The notes: generated from the sequence alone by a model not told the origin. A stretch of DNA of 64,000 nt from Alphaproteobacteria bacterium (GCA_027485835.1 JAIXQG010000002.1:574232-638231); one strand, 5' to 3'. Positions 7,357-19,873 are shown, counted from the first letter of the stretch. Numbers and translations: made by a program.

Positions 7357-9402
7357 ATGAGAGTGAGCAAGAATATCGCCCGTCTGTTGCGTATGCGCCT
7401 TTGGCTGGTGCTGGCAGTGCCTGTGGTAATGGCTCTTGCTTTGCCTGTGCAGGTTTTTGCGCAGGAGCAGTTTTATACCCAAAGTGGTGGCCGTGGCCTC
7501 CAAAATGCCAAGACCAACGCGCGCCTTTCTAAGGTAGAGGGCGATGTAGATGTGTTGAACGTCGAAATGGCTAAGGTGCAGCCTCACGCCAAAGCCCAAT
7601 TGGGCAGCTGCCCCGATGCCGGTGACAAACTGCGTTATACCGGCACCAACTGGGTGTGTGACCGCGAAACCGACCCGACCGTACAAGGATTTGCGAAAAA
7701 GGCCCTGCCGACCTGTACCGGCAATAGCATTCTAGGTGTGTCTGGTGGTGAATTTTCGTGTGTGCAGAGCGGATTTGTGAGCAATGAAACCGACCCGACG
7801 GTGCAGGGATTTGCGAAGTCTCCGCTGCCGAGCTGTGGCAGCGAGCAGGTATTGAGTGCGAGCGGTGATTCGTTAACGTGTATCTCGGACCAAAAGGGGA
7901 TTACGCGTGAGCAAGACCCGTTGGTGCACAGCTTTGCACGGTCTGACACCAACCCCGCCTTGCCGAACTGTGCCACGAACGAGATGCTTACCATGGTGGG
8001 TGGTAACCTGTTTTGCCGGGTGGACAGTGTGGGGATCACGCAGGAACTCGACCCGTTTACTGCGGCGTTTGCACGTACGGATATCCCCGGTTACAGCCTG
8101 GCTGCCTGTGGCACTGGTGAACTTTTACGTGCGGTGACCGAAGGCACGAATGTTGTTTTGAAGTGTGAGGCTGCCGGCGACGCCCTTGACGGTGCCTTGG
8201 CTTTGGATGACCTGAGTGATGTGAATACCAGCGCGCAGGCCAGTGGTACCATTCTGATTTATAACGGTACCGAATGGGTTGCCGGCAATGAACTTGACCC
8301 GACCGTGCCGGATTGGGCTAAAACGGCTCTTTCCAGCTGTGCCGCCGGACAAGTGCTGACTTATGACGGGACCAGCCTGACGTGTGTGAATGATGCCGGT
8401 GGTGCCGCCGACCCCCTGACGTTTGCCGCGCTGGCTGACGTGAATGTGGTCGGCGTAAGTGATGGTCAGTTTGTGAAATACGACCTTACCAGCCAGAAGT
8501 GGGTAGCCGGGACCGTGCAGCAGTTTGCGCAGGACACCCTACCGACCTGTGGTACCGGACAAGTGCTGACCGGCGACGGTACGAACCTGACCTGTACGGA
8601 TGATGCCGGTGGTGCGGCCGACCCTATTGATTTGGTGGAGCTGGGTGATGTACGGACTGGCCCGAGCACGAATTTGAGCCCGAACAACAATGATTTTCTG
8701 CGTTATGACAGCGCGAGCAGCAAATGGGTAGCCGTACAGGACAAACTGGCGGGCCTGGGTGCCGGTAACGATGGGAAATGGTGTTATTACGACCATGCCA
8801 CCGCGAGTGTGGTGTGTGACCGGGGTGCGCCGTCGCAGTGTCCGGTGGGTGAAGTTCTGAGCTGGGATACGGCGACCAATGGCTTTGCCTGTGTGGCGGC
8901 TAACACGGCGCTTGGTTTGGGAGATATGTCGCTGCAGAACAGTAATACGGTTGTTATTTCGGGCGGTAATATCAACGGTACGGTGATCGGGGGCTCTACC
9001 CCTGCGGCGGGTACGTTTACCAACTTGCGCGTGACCGGCAACCTGTACGTGAGTGGTAGCCAGAGTATCGACGGTGTGAGTTTCGCCAATGGCGGTTTGC
9101 AGGCGACGGGTACGGTCAGTGCTACCTCCTTCTCGGGTGATGGTAGCCAGTTGACGGGGATTAATGCCAGCAGCCTGCAGGCTTCGGGTGTGGTGGGCAG
9201 TGTGCAGTTTAAGGGAGCGGCGGGCGAAATTTCCGGCTCTAGCAATATTGTATGGAATGAAACGAACAAGAACCTTGCAGTCGCCGGTACCATGCAGGTA
9301 GCCGGTACGGGCGCAGAAGGATGTGCTGCCGGTCAGCGTGGGCAGATGCGCTACGTGGATGTGGGTGGAGGGGATTTCCGCTTACAGGTGTGTAAACATT
9401 AA
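7357..9402 (+). CDS. Secreted repeat protein with DPTV-type repeats and fibre-like C-terminus
   Basis: The 681-residue protein has a signal peptide ending LPVQVFAQ. It then carries at least five degenerate repeats of about 35-50 residues with the pattern D-P-x-V/T-x-x-(F/W)-A-(K/R)-x-x-L-P-x-C. Examples are ETDPTVQGFAKKALPTC, EQDPLVHSFAR and ELDPTVPDWAK. The last 150 residues (NLYVSGSQSIDGVSFANGG, then SFSGDGSQLTGI) are very close to blocks in the giant protein at 55-62.5 kb. It ends with a Cys-flanked RGQMRY...LQVC unit like that protein's C-terminus. No membrane anchor or beta-barrel is evident. It is likely a surface or released fibre or adhesin; the function is inferred only. Confidence 0.85.
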   Translation: MRVSKNIARLLRMRLWLVLAVPVVMALALPVQVFAQEQFYTQSGGRGLQNAKTNARLSKVEGDVDVLNVEMAKVQPHAKAQLGSCPDAGDKLRYTGTNWVCDRETDPTVQGFAKKALPTCTGNSILGVSGGEFSCVQSGFVSNETDPTVQGFAKSPLPSCGSEQVLSASGDSLTCISDQKGITREQDPLVHSFARSDTNPALPNCATNEMLTMVGGNLFCRVDSVGITQELDPFTAAFARTDIPGYSLAACGTGELLRAVTEGTNVVLKCEAAGDALDGALALDDLSDVNTSAQASGTILIYNGTEWVAGNELDPTVPDWAKTALSSCAAGQVLTYDGTSLTCVNDAGGAADPLTFAALADVNVVGVSDGQFVKYDLTSQKWVAGTVQQFAQDTLPTCGTGQVLTGDGTNLTCTDDAGGAADPIDLVELGDVRTGPSTNLSPNNNDFLRYDSASSKWVAVQDKLAGLGAGNDGKWCYYDHATASVVCDRGAPSQCPVGEVLSWDTATNGFACVAANTALGLGDMSLQNSNTVVISGGNINGTVIGGSTPAAGTFTNLRVTGNLYVSGSQSIDGVSFANGGLQATGTVSATSFSGDGSQLTGINASSLQASGVVGSVQFKGAAGEISGSSNIVWNETNKNLAVAGTMQVAGTGAEGCAAGQRGQMRYVDVGGGDFRLQVCKH

Positions 9403-9419
9403 GTTCATGAAGTTTATGT

Positions 9420-9444
9420 CCGCGCTCAGGCGCGGCTTTTTTTC
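9420..9444 (+). terminator. Rho-independent terminator
   Basis: Stem CCGCGC / GCGCGG with loop TCAG is followed by C and seven T, 17 nt after the stop of the secreted repeat protein. Confidence 0.92.
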
Positions 9445-9572
9445 TTACCAAGGGCTAACTTAGCGCAGGAGAGGGAACCAATGCCGCGTTGATTGGTTGA
9501 TTGACAGAGCGAAACGGTTGGTGTGGAGTACACCTACGTTCCTGAACAACCCAAACAAAAGGATTTTTTAAG

Positions 9573-10049
9573 ATGAAGAGCAAGAACATACTGATGGCAG
9601 CCCTGCTTTCCAGCGTGGCCCTGACCGCCTGCAGCGAAGGTGCTGGCCTGTCGGGTACCGACATCGGTACCGGTATCGGTGCCGTAAGCGGTGCGGTGAT
9701 CGGTAGCCAGTTTGGCGGCGGTAGCGGCCAGACTGTGGCAGCGGTTGTCGGTGCTTTGGCCGGTGCGTGGGTTGGTAACAAGGTGGCCCAAGGCATGACC
9801 GCCCAAGACCGCGGTTACTATGAAGGTGCGGCGACCAAGGCGGCAGCGGCTCCGGTAGGTCAGCAAATTACCTGGTACAACCCGCAGAGTGGTAACCAAG
9901 GGACGATCGTGCCGGTGCGTGAAGGCCGTGACAACACCGGCAGCGCCTGCCGTGAGTACCAGCAGACTGTTACCATCGGTGGCAAGACCGAACGTGCCTA
10001 CGGTACCGCCTGCAAGCAAGCGGATGGTAGCTGGAAGGTTATCAACTAA
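9573..10049 (+). CDS. Glycine-zipper 17 kDa surface-antigen-like lipoprotein
   Basis: The 158-residue protein starts with a lipoprotein signal (ALLSSVALTACSE; lipidated Cys in LTAC). It then has a glycine-zipper region (GTGIGAVSGAVIGSQFGGGSGQ and VGALAGAWVGNKVAQGM), the hallmark of the Rickettsia 17 kDa antigen family. The C-terminal half (SGNQGTIVPVREG, then CREYQQTVTIGGKTERAYGTAC) is the usual outer-membrane surface domain with a Cys pair. AAAAGGA precedes the ATG. It is monocistronic with its own terminator. It probably sits in the outer membrane and affects envelope integrity; no enzymatic role is suggested. Confidence 0.88.
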   Translation: MKSKNILMAALLSSVALTACSEGAGLSGTDIGTGIGAVSGAVIGSQFGGGSGQTVAAVVGALAGAWVGNKVAQGMTAQDRGYYEGAATKAAAAPVGQQITWYNPQSGNQGTIVPVREGRDNTGSACREYQQTVTIGGKTERAYGTACKQADGSWKVIN

Positions 10050-10067
10050 CTGTGATTGGTTGATGAG

Positions 10068-10092
10068 GAAGCGCCCTGAGGGGCGCTTCGTC
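10068..10092 (+). terminator. Hairpin terminator
   Basis: A 9-bp stem GAAGCGCCC / GGGCGCTTC with a 4-nt loop lies 18 nt after the lipoprotein stop. The downstream run is only weakly T-rich (GTCGTGTG), so efficiency is uncertain. Confidence 0.65.
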
Positions 10093-10217
10093 GTGTGAGG
10101 GCTGCAGCTAAACTGACACAGTTAGTCTGATGTTTAGTTGCCGTTTCCATAAAGGTGTGATGACACACGCAGCTGAATTTCTTAGGGTGAACGGACACGT
10201 ACAAGAAAAAAAAGACA

Positions 10218-12260
10218 ATGTCCCTCTCCTTTAAACAGCGTATTACGCTCGCGGTCGTCATGTCCGCCATTGTGCCTATCCTGCTGGTAGGCGGTACCAC
10301 CATTTACATGGGATTTGAAGAAGCCCGCCGTATTAGCGAAGCGGGGATTTCCAGCGTGGAAGAAGCCACACGGTTGCGTGTGACGAATTATCTCGAGTTG
10401 TTTTTGAAACAAACCAAGGAAAAAGCGCAGAGCACCTTGGTACGTAATGCGTTGCGCGACTTTTCGTTGGCCGTGGCGGAGTTTGATCCGAGTTCCGTTG
10501 CGGTGGATATGGCCAAATTGCGCGAACGTTATGAGTACCAACAGCAAAAAACGCCCGGTACCGCTGCATCTGATGTGGATGGCTGGTTGCCGCAAGACCC
10601 GACGATGGTGGCGTTGCAATATCTGCTGATTTCCCAGAACCCGAATGCCATTGGTGAAAAGCAGAAGCTGGTTGAGATTGAGCACTCTGGCAGCTATGCC
10701 CAGCACCACCGTGTGTACCACCCAGAACTGCGCCGGTTTGTGGAAAACCTAGGGCTTTATGATGTGTTTTTGGCGAATACGGATGGTCGCATCGTCTATA
10801 CCGACTTTAAAGAGATCGACTTTATGAGCAGCACCAAGGACGGTGCTTTGGCAAACACGGAATTGAGCAAGGTGATTAATCTGGCGCTGGCTAGCCAGAA
10901 CCCGGATGACGTCTTCATGAGCGATTTGAAGCCGTACATGCCGAGTTACAATGATGGTGCCATTTTTATGGCGGCGCCGATTATGGAGAATGGCAAAACG
11001 GTCGGTGCGTTTGCGGTTCAGCTGGCGACACAAGAGATTTACGGCATGTTTACACCGTTGAAGGAACTGGGTGAGACGGTTGACGGCTTTATTGTGGGTA
11101 AGGATGGCCGTTTGCGGACCCCGCAGACGGCGGAAGAAGGGAAAGTCGGTGATCTTGTCAACCCTCAATTGGCTCAAGAAATCAATCAGGTGTTCAGTAC
11201 TAAGAAAACGGGGATTCACCATTATGTGGGTACCGATGGCTTGCCGATGACCGGTTTGTTTGAGCTGTTGGATGTGTCCGGTGTGGAATGGGTGATGGTT
11301 GTGGGGCAGGACGATGAAGAGCTGCTGGCGCCGACGTTTAAGCAATTGTATTGGAACCTTGCCATTATGTTTGGAGCCATGGTGGTAACAACCCTGGTGG
11401 GATTGTGGCTGGGTAAGCGGTTGTCGCTGCCGATCGTGCGGATGAGCCAAGGTTTTGGGCGTGGCACAGAACGTGTGGGACGCAGTACTGGTCAGGTGGG
11501 CGACGCCGTTGCCAGTATGATCGCCGCCAGTGAAGAAACCAGCGCCCAGAGCACGGTGGTGCGCCGGAACTCGACCGAGGCGGCGCAGTATGTGGGTTCA
11601 GTCAGTGTGGCAGTGGAAGAGCTGAACACGTCGATTCATGATATTTCGCAGAGTATCCATGAAACCAACCAGCTTGTGGATGACGCCGTGAGCAAGGCGC
11701 GCCATACCGATGAGGTGGTGCGGAAGCTGGGTGAAGCGAGTGGGCGCATCAGTGAAGTGGTGGGGCTGATTAACGACCTTGCGGCCCAGACCAACCTGCT
11801 GGCCCTGAACGCGGCGATTGAAGCGGCGCGTGCCGGTGATGCCGGACGTGGCTTTGCGGTGGTGGCGGATGAGGTGAAAAAGCTCGCCAGCCATACGACG
11901 CAGGCGACGATTGATATCGGTGAGCAGATCACCGAAATTCAGGAAGTAACCAAGGAAAGTGTGGCGGCTTTGCAGACCGTGGTGAATGCGATTCATCGTA
12001 TCCGTGACAATGCCACCGCCGTGAGTGCCGCGGTGGAAGAGCAAAGCGGTGTGGCTAAGCATATTGCCACCAGCGTGCAGGATGCCAGCAACCGCGTGAA
12101 GGACGTGGATGAGAACATGGTTGGGATTGAGCAGGCGGCCAATGATACCGGTGTGGCGGCGGATCAGGTGAATCTGTCTGTCAATGAAGTGCAGGATGCC
12201 TTTAACGATATGAAAACGCAGATGGCGCAGGTGTTAAAGGATATGGGCGTGAAAGTTTAG
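10218..12260 (+). CDS. Methyl-accepting chemotaxis protein
   Basis: This 680-residue transmembrane chemoreceptor signals to CheA/CheW. TM1 is near residues 10-31 ([21 protein letters not shown]). A periplasmic sensor of about 340 residues follows and looks like a double-Cache fold ([13 protein letters not shown], then [14 protein letters not shown], then VGKDGRLRT). TM2 is near 375-398 with a short HAMP-like stretch ([14 protein letters not shown]). The cytoplasmic signalling tip, near residues 517-557, contains [20 protein letters not shown], the strongest MCP signature. It stands alone, without che genes nearby, so its ligand is unknown. It fits the motAB locus as part of a motile lifestyle. 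Confidence 0.95.
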   Translation: MSLSFKQRITLAVVMSAIVPILLVGGTTIYMGFEEARRISEAGISSVEEATRLRVTNYLELFLKQTKEKAQSTLVRNALRDFSLAVAEFDPSSVAVDMAKLRERYEYQQQKTPGTAASDVDGWLPQDPTMVALQYLLISQNPNAIGEKQKLVEIEHSGSYAQHHRVYHPELRRFVENLGLYDVFLANTDGRIVYTDFKEIDFMSSTKDGALANTELSKVINLALASQNPDDVFMSDLKPYMPSYNDGAIFMAAPIMENGKTVGAFAVQLATQEIYGMFTPLKELGETVDGFIVGKDGRLRTPQTAEEGKVGDLVNPQLAQEINQVFSTKKTGIHHYVGTDGLPMTGLFELLDVSGVEWVMVVGQDDEELLAPTFKQLYWNLAIMFGAMVVTTLVGLWLGKRLSLPIVRMSQGFGRGTERVGRSTGQVGDAVASMIAASEETSAQSTVVRRNSTEAAQYVGSVSVAVEELNTSIHDISQSIHETNQLVDDAVSKARHTDEVVRKLGEASGRISEVVGLINDLAAQTNLLALNAAIEAARAGDAGRGFAVVADEVKKLASHTTQATIDIGEQITEIQEVTKESVAALQTVVNAIHRIRDNATAVSAAVEEQSGVAKHIATSVQDASNRVKDVDENMVGIEQAANDTGVAADQVNLSVNEVQDAFNDMKTQMAQVLKDMGVKV

Positions 12261-12319
12261 CGTCCAAAGCCCCCGCTGCGGCAGTAGCCGTGGCGGGGGA
12301 AATGCGTTAGCCTGTAGCT

Positions 12320-14017
12320 ATGTCTGGCCCGATGAATGTGGTTTCTAAGGCGCTCCGTTTGGGGCGTACGTTGCGTTATGTGCCGCTGGAAGCGATACGC
12401 TGGCGGCTGATGGCGCGGGCCAAGCGTGTGTATTACCGCTCTCCGCTGTACGGCCTGCAGGCGTTGATGCCGGATGACGTGCGCGAACCGCAATGGGTGG
12501 GGGTAGAGCTGTTTGCCGGGGACCCGGTGGCCGGTGCGGCGATTGCTAAGGGACAGTTCACGTTTATTGGCACCACCCTGCCGTTGCCGACAGCGACGGA
12601 TGGCAGCTTGCGGACCTGGTTGCCGACACAGGCCAGTGCGTTGTGGATTTTCAACCTGCATTACCACGAGTGGCTGGCCGATTTGCGTGTGGCAGGCCAG
12701 CGTGCCGTGGCGCGCCAATTGGTGGCGGACTGGTTGCTGACGTTTGGAACGTATCACCCCGTGGTATGGCACCCCTACCCGACCAGCCTGCGTTTGGTGG
12801 CGTGGCTGACCCATGGCCAATGGCTGATGGACGGGGCGGATGAGGATTTGCGTCAGGCGTTTTATGCGTGTTTGCAGCGTCAGGCCGTGTATGTGGCCGC
12901 CAACCCCGAGTTGGATTTGGGCGGGAACCATTTGCTCAAGAACCTGAAGGCGATGATTTACGGCGGGTTGGCGCTGGAGAATGCCGATATGTACGGTCAG
13001 GGTATGGCGGGGTTGTTGCGGCAATTGCCGTTGCAGATTTTGCCGGACGGCATGCATTACGAACTGACGCCGATGTATGCGGCACAGGTGTTGCGGGATT
13101 TGTTGGAAATCCGTGCCGTATTGCGCAATGCCGGCGGGGCACCAAAGCCGGTGGAAGAGGCGGTGCGCAAGCTCGGCACCGCGCTCGGCTTTTTTGTGCA
13201 TGGTGACGGTGGCCTTGCGTTGTTTAATGACGGCGCCGAGCTGGATGCGCCTTATGTGGCCCAATTATTGCGCCAGAGTGGTGCCGATGATGCGCCCGAG
13301 ATATTGCCTGATGCCGGTTACGCGCGCCTGAGCCGGGGTGGTATGAGCGCGTGGTTTGATGCCGGAAAAGTGGGGCCCGATGAAAACCCCGGCCATGCCC
13401 ATGCCGATACCCTAAGTTTTGAACTGGATGTTGGCCGTGAGCGGATTGTGGTCAACAGCGGGACTTATGCCTACCAGCATGCGTTGCGCAATACCTTCCG
13501 TGCCACGGCGGCGCACAGCACCGTGAGCCTGGAAGGTGCGGAGAGTGCCGAGGTGTGGGGTGGTTTCCGTGTCGGGCGGCGCCCGCAGGAGGTGGAGATG
13601 ATTCTGCAAGGAGGGGCCCAGCCGTTGCCCGGTGGCGATATCTGGGTGGAAGGGCGGCATGATGGCTTCGCCTATGTGGGAGCGATGCATCGGCGTAAGT
13701 TGGTGATGGCGGCCGATGGTAGCCGTTTGCGGGGCGAGGATGAGATTACCTTCCGTAAGGCGGCGCGGCGGGTACGTGCGCATTTCCCGATTCATCCTGA
13801 CGTGAACGTGCGGTTGGTGAGTGATATGGAAGCGGAATTGGAAACGGCCAGCGGTGTGCGGCTCCGCATGAAGATTGACGGGGGGCGGCTGGACGTGCGC
13901 GACAGCCGTTATGCGCCGCAGTTTGGTGTGATGAAGCCAAGCCGCCAGTTGTTGGTACATGGGCGGGCGCAGGGCGGCTTGTGCCGGTTAAGTTGGACGT
14001 TTGAGCGGTTGGGGTAG
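12320..14017 (+). CDS. Heparinase II/III family protein (predicted polysaccharide lyase)
   Basis: The 565-residue protein has the two-part layout of the heparinase II/III-like family. The N-terminal alpha/alpha toroid contains LHYHEWLADL, then HPYPTSLRLVAWL, then LDLGGNHLLKNLKA. The C-terminal beta-sandwich contains GHAHADTLSFEL and the NSGTYAY segment. The family cleaves uronic-acid polysaccharides by beta-elimination, using Tyr and His in those motifs. No export signal is obvious, so it may act on intracellular or periplasmic glycan during exopolysaccharide turnover. In alphaproteobacteria such genes are often scattered single copies, as here. It follows the chemoreceptor with a weak GC hairpin between. 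Confidence 0.85.
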   Translation: MSGPMNVVSKALRLGRTLRYVPLEAIRWRLMARAKRVYYRSPLYGLQALMPDDVREPQWVGVELFAGDPVAGAAIAKGQFTFIGTTLPLPTATDGSLRTWLPTQASALWIFNLHYHEWLADLRVAGQRAVARQLVADWLLTFGTYHPVVWHPYPTSLRLVAWLTHGQWLMDGADEDLRQAFYACLQRQAVYVAANPELDLGGNHLLKNLKAMIYGGLALENADMYGQGMAGLLRQLPLQILPDGMHYELTPMYAAQVLRDLLEIRAVLRNAGGAPKPVEEAVRKLGTALGFFVHGDGGLALFNDGAELDAPYVAQLLRQSGADDAPEILPDAGYARLSRGGMSAWFDAGKVGPDENPGHAHADTLSFELDVGRERIVVNSGTYAYQHALRNTFRATAAHSTVSLEGAESAEVWGGFRVGRRPQEVEMILQGGAQPLPGGDIWVEGRHDGFAYVGAMHRRKLVMAADGSRLRGEDEITFRKAARRVRAHFPIHPDVNVRLVSDMEAELETASGVRLRMKIDGGRLDVRDSRYAPQFGVMKPSRQLLVHGRAQGGLCRLSWTFERLG

Positions 14018-14157
14018 GGGCACGCCTCCAAGGAGGGGCGAAGTGTATGCTTGCTGCTTGTATGTTGTACACATGTCTTGAAGTTGCATCTGGTATGCAG
14101 TATGGTGCCGCCGATGGCGGGGTACGGACGTGACCCTGCAACAAGGAGAGAATTTTC

Positions 14158-15624
14158 ATGTCGGCCAAACGTACGCCCAAGCCTGTGAGTAAACCGACAT
14201 CCGGCCGTGAGACCGTCGCCGATGTGCTGGCGCAGGTGACCAAACCCAGTGCCAAAGCTTCCGACGCCGCCGCTATGAAGACCAGTGCGGCGGTGATCCA
14301 GCGTGGGACCGGTGGCCGCTTTGTGGCGACCGCTGCGTCCAAGTTCCGTCCGGCGGAGGAACTGAAGGTGGAGTCTCAGACGGTGGAAGTGCGCATGCTG
14401 GAGCAGCGTGCGGTGGAAGAACCGGCGGTTGTGGTCACCGACGATGTGGCGGCCAAGGCGGCGATAGCCGACCTTTTGCCGGCGCCGCGCCAGTTAACCC
14501 CCGTGCAGCGCTTGTGGAGCTGGCTGCGCGGTGACAGCAAGGTGCAAAAAGCCGAAATGGCGGCGCATATGGCGGCGGTGAAGGCCGGTGTGATGCAGGA
14601 GCTGGAAACCATCGGTGCCAAAAAGGGCATTGCGATTAAGGGCAGCCCGTTTGCGAGTGTGATTTTGCCGGTGCGTCCGCGCCGGAACTACCGTCGGTGG
14701 ATGTGGGCTGCGGCCGCTGTGGTGCTGATGGTCGGTGTGATGGTGTGGGTGGGGAGCCGTCAGGATTCTCCGGCTGCGACCCTGAGTGAGCTTAACCGCG
14801 CCGTGGCAAGCGGTGATGCCGACCGCGTGGTGCAGATGGTCGATTTGCCAGCGGTGGCGACCAATATAGTCAACCAGATGTTCAGCCTGCCGCCGCGCGA
14901 TGCGCTGGCGGTGCATGCCGCCCTGCTGGTGAAGCCCGGCATGGTGCTGGAATTGCAGCGTGATATTTTGAATGCCGTACGCGGCGATAACGCCGGTGCC
15001 GAAACCCTGCCGTTGCGGTTGTATGGCTTGCTGGGCGGCAGAAACTTGGAAGTGGGCCGTGCCAACGTGCGCATGCAGGACGCCGGTGAAGCCGTGGCCG
15101 AAGTGCCGTTGATGCGTAAGGATTTGGGCCTGACCTTGCCGCTGCAAGTGGTGATGGAGCGCCGTGGTGATGCGTGGGTGGTGGTGCAGATTCCGAACTT
15201 TGTGCATGTGTTGAGCGGTGTTGTGCAGGCGGAAAGCTCTGCCTCCGCCACCCGTGCCGCCAATGCAGGTTCCACCGCGCCGGTAGCGGCTGCTGAGGCC
15301 GGCCGTGCCGTGCTGGAGCCCGGCAGCGTGCAGGTGGAAAGCCTTGCCAAGCCGGAAAGCCGTGGCGCCAACATGCTGCTGCGTGCCCGTGTGGCCAACC
15401 ACAGCGCTGCCAACGTGACCGATGCCCGTTTGGTAGTGCAGTTTGGCGATGCCGCGCAGCGTCCGCTCCTGACCCTGCACCTGCCGCTGGAAGGCACAAT
15501 GTTGCCGGATGAGGTGCGTGAGCAGGTATGGAGCGTGCCGGTGGATGTCACCGAACCCCACGCCGCGACGGTGGCCCGTTTGCCGCTGGGTGCGATGAAC
15601 GTGACCGCGACGGTGGCGTTTTAA
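14158..15624 (+). CDS. Single-pass membrane protein with a DUF2939-like region
   Basis: The 488-residue protein has a long Lys/Ala/Pro-rich cytoplasmic N-terminus. One membrane segment lies near residues 181-201 (WMWAAAAVVLMVGVMVWVG). A periplasmic domain follows that begins LSELNRAVASGDADRVVQMV. That stretch resembles the start of DUF2939 proteins, where a helical pair precedes a Pro-containing VDLPAV. The C-terminal 120 residues look like a beta-sandwich (NMLLRARVANHSAANVTDARLVVQFG), typical of a small accessory or FxLYD-like fold. CAAGGAGAG precedes the ATG, and TTGAAG-N17-TATGGT upstream could be its promoter. Function unknown. Confidence 0.75.
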   Translation: MSAKRTPKPVSKPTSGRETVADVLAQVTKPSAKASDAAAMKTSAAVIQRGTGGRFVATAASKFRPAEELKVESQTVEVRMLEQRAVEEPAVVVTDDVAAKAAIADLLPAPRQLTPVQRLWSWLRGDSKVQKAEMAAHMAAVKAGVMQELETIGAKKGIAIKGSPFASVILPVRPRRNYRRWMWAAAAVVLMVGVMVWVGSRQDSPAATLSELNRAVASGDADRVVQMVDLPAVATNIVNQMFSLPPRDALAVHAALLVKPGMVLELQRDILNAVRGDNAGAETLPLRLYGLLGGRNLEVGRANVRMQDAGEAVAEVPLMRKDLGLTLPLQVVMERRGDAWVVVQIPNFVHVLSGVVQAESSASATRAANAGSTAPVAAAEAGRAVLEPGSVQVESLAKPESRGANMLLRARVANHSAANVTDARLVVQFGDAAQRPLLTLHLPLEGTMLPDEVREQVWSVPVDVTEPHAATVARLPLGAMNVTATVAF

Positions 15625-15647
15625 GCTATCTTACCCTAACCATGGAA

Positions 15648-15672
15648 TAAGGGGCCTTACGGGGCCCTTTGT
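15648..15672 (+). terminator. Terminator-like hairpin
   Basis: AAGGGGCC-TTAC-GGGGCCCTT forms a bulged GC-rich stem 24 nt after the preceding stop, followed by TTTGTGTTGGGAGGGC. That downstream stretch matches the one at 4050-4068 over 19 bases. Confidence 0.6.
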
Positions 15673-15741
15673 GTTGGGAGGGCTCTTGACGGGGGAGATG
15701 GTCAGGGTAGGCTGGTGCCCAACAACAAGGGGAGAGCGGGT

Positions 15742-16962
15742 ATGCGTCTGGGTAAGCTGATGAGTGGTGTGGCACTGGCGGTGTTGCTGGCCGGATGTGC
15801 CGAGCAACTGGCGGGTTTGGACCAGAGCTTGTACGGGGTGGCGAACCAGATTTCCAGCAAGGACCGCGTGACCGGTAGCCGTGTTTTGGCGAGTGGTGAC
15901 CGTGCCGCACAGATTGCCGAGAGTAATGCGGCGATGGATCAGGAAATTGCCAAATTGACCACCAGTGGTGGCAAGCTGAATGCGCAGGTGGATGCGGCAG
16001 GATATGCCCGTTTGGTGGCGATTACGCAGCGGATTATTGCGGTGAGCCATTTTGCCGAGGAGGCCAGCCAGTGGAAGGTGGTATTGCTGCCGGATGACGA
16101 CTTTAACGCGTTTGTGAACGGTGGCTCGTACGTGATGGTGAACAAAGGGCTGTTGGACGCGGTGAAGAGTGATGACGAGATTGCTGCTGTGATTGGGCAC
16201 GAAGTGGGCCACGTGGCCGCCAACCATGTGGGCCGCCAGCAGGCCTACCAGATTGTGAGCCTGCTCGACCGCAAGAACGGTGGTGAGGCGTTTGACCAAA
16301 GCTTTACGCTGGCGCAGGAGCAGCAGGCGGACCAGATCGGGATTTTGTACGCCGCGCTGGCGGGATACGACCCGATGGCCGCAAGTAACTTATGGAGCCG
16401 TTTATATGCCCAGCAGGGCCAGTATGCGGGCCGGATTAGTAGCCACCCGTTGAATGGTGACCGTGCTGCGAGCACGAAACAACTGGGCCAACAGGTGGCG
16501 CAGTACCGTGTGGCGGGGCGGGTGAACCCGCAGGCGCAGGACATTTTGGTGAACAACGTGCTGTGGCAGCGCAATGCCTTGCCGGAGCTGGCGGCGGGGC
16601 AGGGGGGTGGTCTGATGGCGGTGGCGCAGACGGCGTGGACGACGTATCAGGAACGCGAGACGGCGAAAGGATTGGCTGAGGCGCAAACCGCGCGGGCGGC
16701 GCAGGTAAAGGCCGTGCAAAGCGCCCTGACGGTAAACAGCATTGACGCGGTGGATGCCGATACGGCGGTGGTGCGGATGACGTACACAGGCACCGTGCCG
16801 CTGGCCGAGTTACGGCTGGCGTTGCAGACACCCAAAGCCCGTGTGATTGCCAGTGCGGGAGCGGTGAGCCCCGGACAGACGTTTGATGTGACGTTTGCCA
16901 AGGCGGGGAGTGGGATTGGCGAGGGTGGCAAGGTGGCGCTGAGTGTGGATGAGGTACGATAG
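15742..16962 (+). CDS. M48 family metalloprotease, lipoprotein
   Basis: The 406-residue protein has a lipoprotein signal (VALAVLLAGCAEQ) and the M48 zinc motif HEVGH in IGHEVGHVAANHVG, near residues 161-174. The third zinc ligand is in the QEQQADQIG helix. The family includes LoiP, YcaL and BepA, periplasmic proteases that clear misfolded outer-membrane proteins. A C-terminal 100-residue beta-rich domain (VVRMTYTGTVPLAELRLALQ) is an addition to the minimal peptidase. The ATG at 15742 puts the signal peptide at the N-terminus; GGGGAGAG is the ribosome-binding site. Repeat copy B follows its stop by 24 nt. Confidence 0.9.
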   Translation: MRLGKLMSGVALAVLLAGCAEQLAGLDQSLYGVANQISSKDRVTGSRVLASGDRAAQIAESNAAMDQEIAKLTTSGGKLNAQVDAAGYARLVAITQRIIAVSHFAEEASQWKVVLLPDDDFNAFVNGGSYVMVNKGLLDAVKSDDEIAAVIGHEVGHVAANHVGRQQAYQIVSLLDRKNGGEAFDQSFTLAQEQQADQIGILYAALAGYDPMAASNLWSRLYAQQGQYAGRISSHPLNGDRAASTKQLGQQVAQYRVAGRVNPQAQDILVNNVLWQRNALPELAAGQGGGLMAVAQTAWTTYQERETAKGLAEAQTARAAQVKAVQSALTVNSIDAVDADTAVVRMTYTGTVPLAELRLALQTPKARVIASAGAVSPGQTFDVTFAKAGSGIGEGGKVALSVDEVR

Positions 16963-16986
16963 TTTTATCAACATAAGCGCGGGCTA

Positions 16987-17110
16987 AAACGGCCCCCTGA
17001 TTCGTTTTGGCACATCTTATGTACTCCACTCCTGTACACTGCGATGCACCAAAACAAACCAGGATGACCGTTTATAGCCTCGCGCGCTGGGGCGACGTCG
17101 CTGCGCGACG
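16987..17110 (+). repeat. Two-hairpin dispersed repeat, copy B
   Basis: Hairpin 1 is 16987-17073 (87 bp): AAACGG..CCTGATTCGTTTTGG pairs with CCAAAACAAACCAGG..CCGTTT, around the centre TGTACTCCACTCCTGTACA. A 22-nt linker (contains CTCGCGCGCTGGGGC) leads to hairpin 2 at 17096-17110, the perfect stem CGTCGC-TGC-GCGACG. It lies 24 nt after the M48 gene and about 150 nt before gyrB. The remaining bases to 17263 hold no gene I can support. Confidence 0.82.
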
Positions 17111-17170
17111 GAATGAACGACTCGACATGCTTTTGGCGAGTTTGGCGATGCCTGTTTGTTGGGCAGGTGA

Positions 17171-19777
<2,607 letters not shown>

Positions 19778-19789
19778 ATCCTGTCTCAG

Positions 19790-19816
19790 AAAAAGCCGCG
19801 TTCTGGGCGGTTTTTT
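19790..19816 (+). terminator. Rho-independent terminator after gyrB
   Basis: Stem CCGC / GCGG, extended by A5 / T6 pairing with one bulged G, starts 13 nt after the gyrB stop and ends in six T. Confidence 0.8.
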
Positions 19817-19873
19817 CGGATGAGGAATGAAATGTGAGGGCCCCCGATGGAGGCCCTCACGTGTGTAAATCGT

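Noticed and set aside
9480..9572. Promoter TTGACA before the 17 kDa lipoprotein gene
   Set aside because: TTGACA is present but no -10 box with normal spacing follows; not listed as a feature.
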